From assembly GCF_003725995.1 (NCBI RefSeq), contig NZ_QIBX01000002.1, forward strand, positions 124,001 through 188,000: DNA of 64,000 nt, read 5' to 3'. The translations under genes and the position numbers were made by a program. Below are positions 1 through 7,651 of the stretch, in pieces. Within the stretch, counting starts at the first letter, position 1. Each line of letters opens with the position of its first letter. Source of the stretch: Slackia equolifaciens. Lineage in GTDB: Bacteria; Actinomycetota; Coriobacteriia; Coriobacteriales; Eggerthellaceae. The notes under the pieces are model-generated. The model ran no database searches and was not told the origin of the DNA. It was given only the letters and a program-made list of their open reading frames with translations.

Positions 1-162
1 CACGCCCGCCACTCCCGTGGTGTTTTGGGCGGTAAGGGCCGTAACGGCGGTCTGAGCGAACAGCCCCAACGCCTCGATGGTCTTGATATCGGCCTGAATG
101 CCAGCTCCGCCGGAGCTATCCGACCCGGCGATGGAGAGCACGCTTTTGAGGGCATAGGTCAT
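1..162 (-). CDS. thiD: Hydroxymethylpyrimidine (phospho)kinase ThiD, N-terminal part
   Basis: Only the first 54 codons are inside the window; the gene runs off the left edge. The translation opens with Met-Thr-Tyr-Ala-Leu-Lys-Ser-Val and continues [18 protein letters not shown], the glycine-rich substrate and phosphate loop typical of ThiD kinases of the ribokinase fold, followed by an [16 protein letters not shown] segment also typical of the family. ThiD phosphorylates HMP and HMP-P to HMP-PP for coupling with thiazole phosphate by ThiE. The ATG at 162 has GGAGG 5 bases upstream. It is the third gene after the TPP riboswitch, behind thiM and thiE, separated from thiE by 83 bases that carry two hairpins. 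Identification is by family motif; a ThiD-ThiE or ThiD-TenA fusion cannot be excluded because the C-terminus is not visible. Confidence 0.93.
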   Translation of the reverse strand, partial: MTYALKSVLSIAGSDSSGGAGIQADIKTIEALGLFAQTAVTALTAQNTTGVAGV

Positions 163-178
163 GGTTCCTCCCGAAAAG

Positions 179-236
179 CCCACGCTCATAGGCGTGGGAC
201 GAGCCGCAGGCCCACAACGCAGTCGCGTGGGCCTGC
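179..236 (-). other. Two hairpins in the thiE-thiD intercistronic gap
   Basis: The gap holds CCCACGC/GCGTGGG (179-185 with 192-198) and a perfect 10-bp stem GCAGGCCCAC/GTGGGCCTGC (206-215 with 227-236). Neither is followed by a T-run, so a processing or mRNA-stability element is more likely than a terminator. Function is inferred. Confidence 0.55.
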
Positions 237-245
237 ACACATCCG

Positions 246-959
246 TTATCGTAAATCCAGCGAGCCCAATCGCTCGCGTAGCTTGCGAGCGGCTGCCTCC
301 ACATCGGACGCGGCGAACAAGGCAGACACCACTGCCGCACCCGCGGCGCCTGTTCCGTCAAGCACGTCTACGGTATCCACGTTAAGGCCGCCGATACCCA
401 CCACGGGAATATCCACCGCGGCGCAGATGGCGGCAAGCTCCTCGCGCGACACGTCTGCCGCATCGGGCTTGGTGGGCGTAGGGATAAGCGCCCCCACACC
501 TAGGTAGTCGGCACCGGCGGCCTGGGCGGCGCGAGCTTGCTCCACCGTCTGCGCCGACACGCCCACGATTGCCCGGGCGCCCAACGCTCGGCGCGCATCG
601 GCGCATGCCACATCGGACTGCCCCACGTGCACCCCATCGGCACCGGACCGCAGCGCCGCCTCCACATCGTCGTCGATGACGAACGGCACGCCCGCCGCAC
701 GGCACACGGGGATGATGGTATCGGCCAGGGCGACGAGCTCGTCGGTGGATGCATGCTTCTCGCGCAGCTGCACGAACGTGGCGCCGCCCGCTATGGCCTG
801 CCGCACGCATTCGGCCAACGTGCGGCCGCGAAGCCATGCGCTATCCGTAACGGCATACAGCCTCATGCCGCTGCGGATGGCACGGGACGTCCACTCGCCG
901 CGCGACAGAAGCTCGCGCGGCGCGCTCACGGTGCCGCCGAATCGCTCGTCGGCACTCAT
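246..959 (-). CDS. thiE: Thiamine-phosphate synthase ThiE
   Basis: ThiE joins HMP-PP to thiazole phosphate to give thiamine monophosphate in the cytoplasm. The 237-residue product is slightly longer than the usual 210-220 because of about 28 extra N-terminal residues. It has the ordered TIM-barrel motifs of the family: LYAVTDS near residue 30, [10 protein letters not shown] near 60, [11 protein letters not shown] near 95, GVHVGQSD near 110, [14 protein letters not shown] near 160 and VVGIGGLN near 190. The open frame extends far upstream, but the ATG at 959 is chosen because it sits 2 bases after the thiM stop and has GAGGAG inside the end of thiM, so translation is probably coupled. It belongs to the riboswitch-controlled thiM-thiE-thiD operon. 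Confidence 0.96.
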   Translation of the reverse strand: MSADERFGGTVSAPRELLSRGEWTSRAIRSGMRLYAVTDSAWLRGRTLAECVRQAIAGGATFVQLREKHASTDELVALADTIIPVCRAAGVPFVIDDDVEAALRSGADGVHVGQSDVACADARRALGARAIVGVSAQTVEQARAAQAAGADYLGVGALIPTPTKPDAADVSREELAAICAAVDIPVVGIGGLNVDTVDVLDGTGAAGAAVVSALFAASDVEAAARKLRERLGSLDLR

Positions 960-961
960 TC

Positions 962-1801
962 TCACAGCTCCTCGATTCGAGCAAAACGCACAAGATCGGC
1001 GCCGGAAAGCAGCGAAAGCGCATCCATAAGATAGGTGCGGAACGTTCCCGTGCCATCGGCCTCGGTCATGCGCGCCTCGGCCCGCTGGCCCGCAACGCCC
1101 ATGTGAACCACGGCGGCCAAGGCCGCCTCGAGCGCTTCCTCGGCGAAGCGTGCCACGTAAGCCCCCGAGATGGCCGACAGCATGCAGCCCGAGCCCGTGA
1201 TGCGCCCCTGCAGCGGCGTGCCGTTGCTCACCGCGAATGCTCGGTTGGCATCCGCTACGATATCGATGGGGCCGGTAATGGCCACCACGCATCCCGCCTT
1301 AGCGGCAAAGTCGCGCGCGAAGGCGGCGGCGCGACGCGCGGCATCCATGTCGGTCACGGCATCCTCGGGATTCACATCCACGCCCTGGGTTGCCGCGGCG
1401 GCGCCGGCGATAGCCTTTACTTCGCTCATGTTGCCGCGCACGAGCGTCACCGGCAGCGTATCGAGAAGCTCGCACGCGGTCTTGGTGCGTAGCGCCGAAG
1501 CGCCCGCCCCCACCGGATCGAGCACGATTGCATGGCCCAGACTCGCAGCGCGAGCACCCGCCACCTTCATGCCCTCGATGCTACGCGCGTTCAGCGTGCC
1601 GATGTTGAGCACCAACGCATCGCAGATGGAGGTGATGTCCTCCACGTCGGCGGGCTCATCGCTCATGATGGGGCTTCCCCCCACGGCGAGCACTGCGTTC
1701 GCGCAACCCTCGACGGTCACGTAGTTCGTGATGCAGTGGACAAGCGGGCAGGTTTCGCGCACAGATTGGGCGCAGGCGGAAATAGATGCACTGGTAGACA
1801 T
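962..1801 (-). CDS. thiM: Hydroxyethylthiazole kinase ThiM
   Basis: ThiM phosphorylates 4-methyl-5-(2-hydroxyethyl)thiazole with ATP, the salvage route to the thiazole half of thiamine. The 279-residue product carries the family signatures: VHCITNYVTVEGCANAVLAVGGSPIMSDEP near the N-terminus (thiazole site), LDPVGAGAS, NMSEVKAI and ITGSGCMLSAI, where the cysteine of GSGC is the catalytic-loop residue. An in-frame upstream ATG at 1831 lies inside the TPP riboswitch; the ATG at 1801 is preferred because it follows GGGAGA and keeps the riboswitch untranslated. It is the first gene after the riboswitch. thiC and thiG are not in this window, so the visible genes fit salvage rather than full synthesis. 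Confidence 0.96.
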   Translation of the reverse strand: MSTSASISACAQSVRETCPLVHCITNYVTVEGCANAVLAVGGSPIMSDEPADVEDITSICDALVLNIGTLNARSIEGMKVAGARAASLGHAIVLDPVGAGASALRTKTACELLDTLPVTLVRGNMSEVKAIAGAAAATQGVDVNPEDAVTDMDAARRAAAFARDFAAKAGCVVAITGPIDIVADANRAFAVSNGTPLQGRITGSGCMLSAISGAYVARFAEEALEAALAAVVHMGVAGQRAEARMTEADGTGTFRTYLMDALSLLSGADLVRFARIEEL

Positions 1802-1814
1802 GTTCTCTCTCCCT

Positions 1815-1897
1815 TCGTTGGCATTACCCATGTCAGGTTCCGCGGGTCGGTGCGAAGAAGCACCCTCTCAGCCCGCTTCGGCGAGCTCCCCGTATGT
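1815..1897 (-). ncRNA. TPP riboswitch (THI box) ahead of thiMED
   Basis: On the minus strand this leader reads GGGGAGC, then CTGAGAGGGTGC, GACCC, GAACCTGA and TGGGTAATGCC in the fixed order of the THI element. It ends about 15 bases before the thiM start at 1801, so the thiM Shine-Dalgarno could be sequestered on ligand binding. No T-run terminator is evident between the element and thiM, which suggests translational control; that mechanism is inferred. Confidence 0.95.
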
Positions 1898-1906
1898 GCG
1901 CTTGTG

Positions 1907-1934
1907 ATTATAGCCGTTTCGCATGATGTGTTAT
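1907..1934 (-). promoter_or_regulatory. Promoter of the thiMED operon
   Basis: A consensus -10 box TATAAT lies at 1912-1907 (minus strand), 16 bases below a weak -35 ATAACA. Transcription would start about 1900, just ahead of the TPP riboswitch. Confidence 0.7.
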
Positions 1935-2004
1935 TGCCCACGCGTAAACCCCTCCGGTCGACGGCATACGAACAGCACGACGCACGCTGGAGAGCCGGGC
2001 GGTT

Positions 2005-2817
2005 TTATCGAAGCATATCGAGCGGCATCGCCGGCAGAAAGACAATCACGTCGCCCTCGAGCACCTCGATGCAAGCGGCACAGCCGGTAAGCTCGTTGGA
2101 CACGCCAAGCGATGAGTCGCACGGCAGAACGACGTTTTCGACCTCGTACAAAAGCCCCCGCTCCGTCACGCGCGCATCGCCGCCCATAGCGCATACCGAC
2201 ACGACCCCCTCGATCCCGGCAGGTATATCGAGCTTGACGACCAACGGCGACCCCTCGTTCGCAATAGCGGAAGCGCCCCCGCAGCTCTTGCGACAGACGG
2301 CATCGGCTTCCTGCTTCTCTGATGCTAATTCCGCATCAAGCGCGTCACCCCTCTCTACGGAGCGTGTCGCGTCTGGAGATTCCCTTGCCTTGTTCTGGCG
2401 GGAAGAGAGCGCCACAACCACATATCCCTCACCTATCGCCGCCACATGCATGCCGCAACGAGCGAAATGAACGAGCGTTTGCAGCGTAGCCATGGTCTGA
2501 TCGAGCCTGCCGCCGAGCGCGCCATATACCGCCGCCGACCGAAAGCCCTCATGATGCGCCCATTCGAGCGCAAGCTCCAAATCGGTCGCATCCTTCATCA
2601 CGGGATGGCGCTCCACGCGCGGTGCCTCTGGCACATATCCCAGCGAGTCAAAATCGCCCAATGCCACATCGGGCGCCACGCACGCCCTCTCAAGACTTGC
2701 AAACCCGCCGTCGGCAGCCACCGTGCATGCGAACAGACCCGCTTCGCGTTCGCGTAAATAATGCTCCGCGTCAAACGATGCGGAGCCGACAATCGCGCAG
2801 CAATCCGAAAAGAACAT
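2005..2817 (-). CDS. thiN: Thiamine pyrophosphokinase
   Basis: Converts thiamine and ATP to thiamine pyrophosphate, the ligand of the adjacent riboswitch. Of its 270 residues, the N-terminal half has ADGGF near 35, GDFDSLG near 53, the VMKDATDLELAL segment (the D-x-T-D metal and thiamine motif) near 75 and GALGGRLDQ near 100, all diagnostic of the family. The C-terminal beta domain ends GDVIVFLPAM. Between the two lies a polar insertion of about 50 residues (roughly 138-188) rich in Arg, Glu, Asp and Ala that is absent from compact thiamine pyrophosphokinases. The ATG at 2817 has AAGGAGG at good spacing. It sits upstream of the riboswitch promoter and is probably transcribed separately. Confidence 0.9.
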   Translation of the reverse strand: MFFSDCCAIVGSASFDAEHYLREREAGLFACTVAADGGFASLERACVAPDVALGDFDSLGYVPEAPRVERHPVMKDATDLELALEWAHHEGFRSAAVYGALGGRLDQTMATLQTLVHFARCGMHVAAIGEGYVVVALSSRQNKARESPDATRSVERGDALDAELASEKQEADAVCRKSCGGASAIANEGSPLVVKLDIPAGIEGVVSVCAMGGDARVTERGLLYEVENVVLPCDSSLGVSNELTGCAACIEVLEGDVIVFLPAMPLDMLR

Positions 2818-3372
2818 TCTGCCTCCTTAAGCGGCATCTATCCCCAACAATTAGGCTCACCTGGCAGCATGACGTCACGATTACCGGACTCCCAGCTCGG
2901 CAGCGCCCGCACAAAAAGGCTGCCGCCAAACCGCCCATAAGACCATCCGGCTGCCAGCTCCGCGCAAGTGAGCATCCAATCGCCGGAGCCAAGCATAGAA
3001 CGCCCGGTCGCTAGGGCAATACGTGAAGCCCCGTCCGTCCATGTACGAAGCCACTCGGTCGCCAAACCTACGCGCAAAGCCTCCCTGGCGACCATCCAAC
3101 GTCCCAATCCGGCGCATCGCAATCAGCAAACGCCGATTTGCTGCAGTTTTCGAGGGGTACCCCGAGTACACTGCCGTTAAGCTCCTCGTTTCCCCAGTTC
3201 ACGGTCTTGCGCCGATTGGGCTACTCGAAGGGGTGCCCGAAAACTGCAGCAAATCGGCGTTTGTTTCACCGTCCCCAGAATCATAGCGAAACACGGCCCA
3301 AGCACAAACTGCGGCTTTCGGAAAATTCTTCCACATCGCACTCGAAAAGGTGGAGCCGCAGGAAATGAATGG
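2818..3372. other. Gene-free stretch between thiN and rnpB
   Basis: Several short open frames exist on both strands but none has a Shine-Dalgarno or recognisable similarity. The only clear structure is the large inverted repeat at 3127-3263, listed separately. Its arms are what give the overlapping frames their shared peptide fragments. Confidence 0.6.
3127..3263. repeat. Large inverted repeat, 42-bp arms
   Basis: The arm at 3127-3168 and the reverse complement of 3222-3263 are identical over the first 26 bases (beginning CAAACGCCGATTTGCTGCAG) and nearly so to the end; both arms finish CGAGTA in the same orientation. The loop is 53 bases. The left arm also contains the self-complementary GGGGTACCCC. 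Such an element is most like a small palindromic or MITE-type repeat. No coding function is seen. Confidence 0.85.
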
Positions 3373-3378
3373 TACAAT
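3350..3378 (+). promoter_or_regulatory. Promoter of rnpB
   Basis: A -10 box TACAAT at 3373-3378 lies 12 bases before the first conserved base of RNase P RNA. The -35 region (TGGAGC, 3351-3356) is weak. Confidence 0.6.
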
Positions 3379-3389
3379 ATGCCGGCTAT

Positions 3390-3755
3390 GCGGGCCGGAC
3401 GGTCGCGGGAGGGCGTGCCCTCGTGAGGAAAGTCCGGGCTTCTTGAGGCAGGATGCCGGCTAACGGCCGGGCGGGGAAACCCGACGGATTAGTGCTGAAG
3501 AAACTTAAACTCCCACTGGCGCTTGGCGCTTCGGCGCCTCGCGTTAAGAGAAAAGCTGAGAAGGTGCGGTAAGAGCGCACCAGCACGTTGGTAACAGCGT
3601 GGCTTAGGTAAACCCCATCCGAAGCAAGGGCGAATAGGCATGCGATACGGCTGAGCCTCTCCGTGCATGCGGGTAGCCTGCTTGAGACGTGCGGCGACGC
3701 GCGTCCTAGATAAATGGCCGTCTTAGAAGACAGAACCCGGCTTACAGGCCCGCTA
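3390..3755 (+). ncRNA. rnpB: RNase P RNA (bacterial class A)
   Basis: This is the catalytic RNA that removes 5' leaders from tRNA precursors. The sequence shows the conserved elements in order: GAGGAAAGTCCGGGC near the 5' end (P4 strand and CR-I), GGGTAAACCCC-like and GAAGCAAGGGCGAATAGG sections, GATAAATGGCC and ACAGAACCCGGCTTACAGGCCCGC at the 3' end (CR-V and the P4 partner). The first and last bases (GCGGGCC with GGCCCGC) pair to form P1. Length is about 366 bases, normal for class A. It has its own promoter and a strong terminator directly after, so it is a single-gene unit facing the minus-strand genes around it. Confidence 0.97.
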
Positions 3756-3761
3756 CGGCAT

Positions 3762-3795
3762 TAAAAAAGCTCCCCTTTCGGGAGCTTTTCTTTTG
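3762..3795 (+). terminator. Rho-independent terminator of rnpB
   Basis: AAAAAGCTCCC and GGGAGCTTTT form a stem with a short CTTTC loop, followed by CTTTT. Confidence 0.93.
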
Positions 3796-3831
3796 GGCAT
3801 GTGAGGCACGGGGCAAAGCAGCGATAAGCCG

Positions 3832-3883
3832 CCAGGCACCCAGATGGACAGGATGGTGCCAGGCACCCAGATGGACAGGGTGG
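3832..3883. repeat. Tandem 25-bp repeat, two copies
   Basis: CCAGGCACCCAGATGGACAG plus five more bases occurs at 3832-3856 and again at 3859-3883 with a single mismatch. The 263-base gap between the rnpB terminator and divIVA holds nothing else recognisable. Confidence 0.85.
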
Positions 3884-4026
3884 CGAGAGCGTTGCGCGAT
3901 TCGTACGCAAGCCCCGACGCCGTGGCCAGACGGAGACATGGGCATCCGCGGAGCAACCAAGGATCACGGCCAGCCCGACGCCGTAGCTGGATGGGGCATG
4001 ATAGCTTTGCGGCCCTCATAGAACAA

Positions 4027-4053
4027 TTACGCCGGCTGGCAAGCCGGCGTAAT
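4027..4053 (-). terminator. Terminator at the end of the dcw cluster (divIVA)
   Basis: The 11-bp stem TTACGCCGGCT/AGCCGGCGTAA with a short loop begins 4 bases after the divIVA stop; the minus-strand 3' side is AATTGTT. Confidence 0.8.
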
Positions 4054-4057
4054 CAAG

Positions 4058-4942
4058 TTAGTCGATATCACCCAGATCGAAGGCATCCGACGCATCGCCG
4101 AAGCCGGAGAGGTCTTTCTCGACCGTCGACGGCTTCACCTGCGCGGGAATGGTGGCGGCGGGCGTCACGGCTGCGGTCACGCCAGCTGAAGGCATAGCGG
4201 GCGCGGTGTAGCTCGGAGCCACAGCGCCGGTGGCGCCGGCGGGTGCGGGCTTATGAACCGGTGCCTGCACGGGACTCGCGAAACGGGCATGAGCGCGCTT
4301 CTTGCCGTCGCGCTTGGCAAGCTCGTCCTCGATATCGTCGAGCTTCTTGTTGGCATCCTCGATGAACGCCTTCAGAGCCTCGGAGTAGCTCTCGCAGGTC
4401 TGCTTATGAGAACGCTCCAGCTCCTCGATTGCATCCTCGATCTTGATGCGCTCGGCGTTGGCGCGGTCGATGATATCCTCGGCATCGGCCTCGGCGTTAT
4501 CATGGATGCGCTTCGCCTCGGCGTTGGCCGCTTCAACGACCTCCTGCGCGGAGCGCTGCGCGGTCACAAGCGCGTTAGCGATAGCGGAGGCGTCGCTCTT
4601 CTGCTCTTCAAGCTGGCGCTCCAGCTCGGCGATGCGGGCGTCCTTCTCGTCATCGGAGATGACAGGCGCAGGCTCGACCTCGGCCTCGTTGGCCTGAGCG
4701 GCAAGCTCCTCGGGCGCCGCCGGCTCGGCGAACGCAGCATCCATATCCATGGGCTCGTCATCAAGATAGCCGCCCTGGCCCTCGTACTGGGCGAGGCGGG
4801 CAGAAAGCTCATCGATCTCGGCGTTCAGATTGTCGATCTCGGCGGCAACGTGCTCCAGGAACACATCCACCTCGTCGACGTCATAGCCCTTGCGGTCGAC
4901 CGTAAAGCTCTGATTGTGAATCTCTTCGGAAGTGATAGCCAT
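4058..4942 (-). CDS. divIVA: DivIVA-domain cell pole/septum protein
   Basis: DivIVA marks curved membrane at poles and septa and recruits wall-growth proteins; in Actinobacteria (Wag31) it directs polar growth. The first 40 residues (IHNQSFTVDRKGYDVDEVDVFLEHV) are the canonical DivIVA lipid-binding domain. Residues 30-55 and 98-215 are predicted coiled coil, rich in Glu, Ala, Lys and Arg. Residues 220-294 are an Ala/Pro/Thr-rich tail ending in an acidic patch (GDASDAFDLGDID). The ATG at 4942 has AAGGAGCG upstream. It closes the ftsZ-pgeF-yggS-sepF-yggT-divIVA segment, the order known from Gram-positive dcw clusters. Confidence 0.93.
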   Translation of the reverse strand: MAITSEEIHNQSFTVDRKGYDVDEVDVFLEHVAAEIDNLNAEIDELSARLAQYEGQGGYLDDEPMDMDAAFAEPAAPEELAAQANEAEVEPAPVISDDEKDARIAELERQLEEQKSDASAIANALVTAQRSAQEVVEAANAEAKRIHDNAEADAEDIIDRANAERIKIEDAIEELERSHKQTCESYSEALKAFIEDANKKLDDIEDELAKRDGKKRAHARFASPVQAPVHKPAPAGATGAVAPSYTAPAMPSAGVTAAVTPAATIPAQVKPSTVEKDLSGFGDASDAFDLGDID

Positions 4943-4971
4943 ATCCGCTCCTTATTTCTCGCTGTGCCGAC

Positions 4972-5232
4972 CTAGAGGATGCTCACGATCAGCCGTACTG
5001 CAAATTGTAATACAAGCAAAGCGACGATGGGCGAAATGTCGACCATGCCCCCGATGGGCGGAATGAACCGCCTGAACAGGTTAAGGTACGGGTCGCAGAG
5101 CTTGCCCAGAATCGTATCGATGTCGCCCACGATGCCGGTTTTCTGCGGAATCCACGACATGAGGACGTACACGAACAGAATCATGCTGTAGACGTCCGCC
5201 AGCGTAACGATGAAGTACTGGAGGGCGTACAT
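4972..5232 (-). CDS. yggT: YggT-family membrane protein
   Basis: A protein of 86 residues with two membrane segments, about residues 3-25 and 64-84, and the family loop containing DPYLNLFRRFIPPIGGMVDISPIVALLVLQF. YggT-family proteins lie next to sepF and divIVA in many Gram-positives and are linked to division or ion homeostasis; the biochemical role is not established. The start codon is one base from the sepF stop, and divIVA follows 29 bases later, so all three are probably co-translated from one mRNA. Confidence 0.9.
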   Translation of the reverse strand: MYALQYFIVTLADVYSMILFVYVLMSWIPQKTGIVGDIDTILGKLCDPYLNLFRRFIPPIGGMVDISPIVALLVLQFAVRLIVSIL

Positions 5233-5233
5233 C

Positions 5234-5983
5234 CTACATCAGCCCCTGATCGCGCAAACGCGCCGCCTCGCCGTCGGTAAGGCCGATGCCTCGCGTGAGC
5301 GCGAACACATGGCCCGATACGCATTCCACGCGCGCATCAAGAGCGCACGCGACGCCAAAGCTGAAATCGAGGATGCGCTTGCCCAGCGCCTCGGGAGTAT
5401 TGCGCAGCGAAAGCACAGCCACGTCGCCCGACTTGAGAATCTTGGCGATGCGCTCTGCCTCGGCGTAGCTTTCCGGCTTGATAACCGTGAGGATGCGCGT
5501 GGCCCGCTGGGTCACGCGGGGCTCCACCACGGGGCTTGCCGCGGGGCCCTGGGCCTCAGGCACCACACTCGATGCGCGAATGGCCCCCGTTTCGCTCGCG
5601 GACGCAGCGGCGTGCGCCGGCTGAGAGCTTGTCTCAAACAGGCTGTTCAGACCCGGAGAGCGCTGCTCGTCGGCGCGAAGCGATGCCAGGTCGCGATTGG
5701 GACGCGTCGCCTGCGGGTCGTCGGAAGGCGTGTACTGGGTATGGGCGCGCACGTCATCAGCCGTCACCAGCTTAGGCAGCGAAGGCGAAAACGACCCCGT
5801 GGAGGCAGGCTCCTGCGCGTAATCGGCGTTGTCGTCGAAAGCGTACTCGCCGAAATCCTCCTGACCGAAGTCGTCATAGGCCGCGGCATCGCGCGCAGAT
5901 GAACGGCGCGGGCGAGCGGCATGGGCATCGCGAGTGCTGAAGCGATCCTTCAGCTCGTCAAAGCTAGGTATCCTCAAATCCAT
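5234..5983 (-). CDS. sepF: Cell division protein SepF
   Basis: SepF binds the FtsZ C-terminal peptide and tethers the Z-ring to the membrane, which matters here because no ftsA is present. The 249-residue product has a short N-terminal stretch, a long acidic/Ser-Ala linker (about 25-160) and a C-terminal SepF domain (about 165-240) with ILTVIKPESYAEAERIAKILKSGDVAVLSLRN and DFSFGVACALDARVECVSGHVFAL. The linker is longer than in Bacillus (150 residues total). The ATG at 5983 follows AAGGTGGA; an upstream TTG at 6010 in the same frame has no Shine-Dalgarno. The first residues MDLRIPSFDELKDRF could form the membrane helix. Confidence 0.93.
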   Translation of the reverse strand: MDLRIPSFDELKDRFSTRDAHAARPRRSSARDAAAYDDFGQEDFGEYAFDDNADYAQEPASTGSFSPSLPKLVTADDVRAHTQYTPSDDPQATRPNRDLASLRADEQRSPGLNSLFETSSQPAHAAASASETGAIRASSVVPEAQGPAASPVVEPRVTQRATRILTVIKPESYAEAERIAKILKSGDVAVLSLRNTPEALGKRILDFSFGVACALDARVECVSGHVFALTRGIGLTDGEAARLRDQGLM

Positions 5984-6018
5984 AACGTCAATCCACCTTA
6001 TCGTAGTCAACCGGACGC

Positions 6019-6711
6019 TTAGGCATAGTTTTCGCTGAATATCGCGCGTCCGATACGTACCATGGTAGCGCCTTGGGGTATGGCTTCCCGATAATCGTCG
6101 CTCATTCCCATCGAAAGTTCATGGAGGTCCACGTCTTGCATGCCGCGCTCGGCAAGCGCCGCCCCCATCTCATCGCGCAGCTTCGCAAGCCGTTCGAACG
6201 TGGCGGAGGCCTTCGCCATATCGCCCTGGGGCGCCATGGTCATCAGGCCGCGCACGCGCACATGGGCAAGCCCCGCACAATGCTCGAGCATGGCAAGCAA
6301 GTCCGCGGGAGCGAGGCCCTGCTTGTTCTCTTCGCCATCGTTCACCTCTATGAGCACGTCTTGGACGATGCCCGCCTCCGCCGCCAAGCGCTCGATACGA
6401 TCGGCGTGGCTCACCTGGCAGAGGGAATGAATCAGGCAGGCGCGCCCCACGACCATGTTGAGCTGGCGCGATTGGATGTTGCCGATGAAGTGCCAGCGCT
6501 CATGGGGAAACGCATCATGCTTGCGCGCAAGCTCAGCCGGGCGATTCTCGCCGAAATCATGAACGCCCGCAGCAATCGCCTCCTCGACGGCATCGACATC
6601 CACCGTCTTGGAAACACCGATTACGCGCACGGCATCGCGCGGCCTGCCGCACGCCTCGCACGCATCCCCCACCTCGGCGGCAATGCGTTCGTATCTTTCT
6701 TTCAACGTCAT
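6019..6711 (-). CDS. yggS: PLP homeostasis protein (YggS/PLPBP family)
   Basis: A cytoplasmic pyridoxal-phosphate-binding protein of the alanine-racemase fold, without known catalysis, that buffers PLP. The 230-residue length is normal. The PLP lysine is in VIGVSKTVDVDAVEEAI near residue 35, followed by DFGENRPAELARKH, WHFIGNIQSRQ, VLIEVNDGEENKQGL, RGLMTMAP and the C-terminal LSMGMSDDYREAIPQGATMVRIGRAIFSE, all family signatures. In Gram-positive dcw clusters this gene normally sits between pgeF and sepF, as here. It ends 35 bases before the sepF start. Confidence 0.95.
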   Translation of the reverse strand: MTLKERYERIAAEVGDACEACGRPRDAVRVIGVSKTVDVDAVEEAIAAGVHDFGENRPAELARKHDAFPHERWHFIGNIQSRQLNMVVGRACLIHSLCQVSHADRIERLAAEAGIVQDVLIEVNDGEENKQGLAPADLLAMLEHCAGLAHVRVRGLMTMAPQGDMAKASATFERLAKLRDEMGAALAERGMQDVDLHELSMGMSDDYREAIPQGATMVRIGRAIFSENYA

Positions 6712-6787
6712 CGCAGATTCGCCTCTTTCGTTGCATATGCGGCGTTCTTATGCGCCGCGTGAAGTCGTTTTCCCGGGTCGCGAGCCA

Positions 6788-7621
6788 CTATACCGGAGAA
6801 GACGCGCGCACCGCGAACGCACCGTGGCGCCCGCAGATGCCGCCGCTTGCTCGATAGGAGAAAAACCTCGTCTGCTCGCATACGGTGCACACCTCGGCGT
6901 CCGCAATCCGATCGCCGCTGACTCCGATGGCGCACAGCGAGTCGCGCAGGGCGCGCGCCATATCCACATGTCGGGGGTCGGGCACGCACGCGGGACCGAA
7001 CTCACGGGCGAACACCTCGCCCACCTCGGGCCCCACCTCGAAGTGGCACGCCCTGATGTGCGGGCCGATATAGACGTTGAGCTCGCAGGCGGAAATCTGG
7101 TCAAGCTCGCAGAGCCTGACCACCGCAGCCTCGGCTATGCGCGCGACCACGCCTCGCCATCCGGCGTGCACCACGGCGAAATGTCCCGCAGGCGACACGA
7201 CGATGACCGGCACGCAATCGGCAAAACATAAAAGCGCCGATACGTCATCACAGGTCACAATCACGCCATCGGCCCCATCCCGCGCCGTCGCATTCACACC
7301 GGACGCATCATGACGATCGCGGCACACGACAAGGGTCTTCCCATGGACCTGATGAGGGCGAATGCACACGCTTCCCGATGCGCCGAACGCGTCCATCACG
7401 CGCGCCACGTTCTCCTCTACGCAGCCCAGATCGTCATTCACATGCCGGCCTAGGTTGAGCGACGAGAATGCCCCCTCGCTTACGCCCCCCAACCGCTCGG
7501 TGAACGCAATGCGCACTCCGCACGCCTCGAACAGGCCTTCGTCGGTCAAAGCGACACATGAGCCGAAACGACCCTCGACAAGCCGAGGAGCCGGCAGCGC
7601 GAGGGTCGTTCGTTCGTTCAT
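6788..7621 (-). CDS. pgeF: Peptidoglycan editing factor PgeF / purine nucleoside phosphorylase (YfiH family)
   Basis: A laccase-domain protein. In E. coli the homologue removes mis-incorporated L-Ser from wall precursors, and several homologues are purine nucleoside phosphorylases/adenosine deaminases. The 277-residue product has the metal-site motifs SSLNLGRHVNDD, IRPHQVHG, LLCFADCVPV, VVHAGWRG and YIGPHIRACHFEVG. The H-C-H ligands correspond to the His of HQVHG, the Cys of ADCVP and the His of HAGW. A GTG at 7639 is possible, but the ATG at 7621 has GGAG 8 bases upstream. It lies 30 bases after ftsZ in the same direction, a conserved arrangement. Confidence 0.9.
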   Translation of the reverse strand: MNERTTLALPAPRLVEGRFGSCVALTDEGLFEACGVRIAFTERLGGVSEGAFSSLNLGRHVNDDLGCVEENVARVMDAFGASGSVCIRPHQVHGKTLVVCRDRHDASGVNATARDGADGVIVTCDDVSALLCFADCVPVIVVSPAGHFAVVHAGWRGVVARIAEAAVVRLCELDQISACELNVYIGPHIRACHFEVGPEVGEVFAREFGPACVPDPRHVDMARALRDSLCAIGVSGDRIADAEVCTVCEQTRFFSYRASGGICGRHGAFAVRASSPV

Positions 7622-7651
7622 GGTTTCATCTCCGCACACGGAGCCGCTGTC

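Noticed and set aside
2881-3171. 96-codon minus-strand frame between thiN and rnpB
   Set aside because: Its start lies in the inverted repeat, it has no ribosome-binding site, and its composition is that of random GC-rich DNA.
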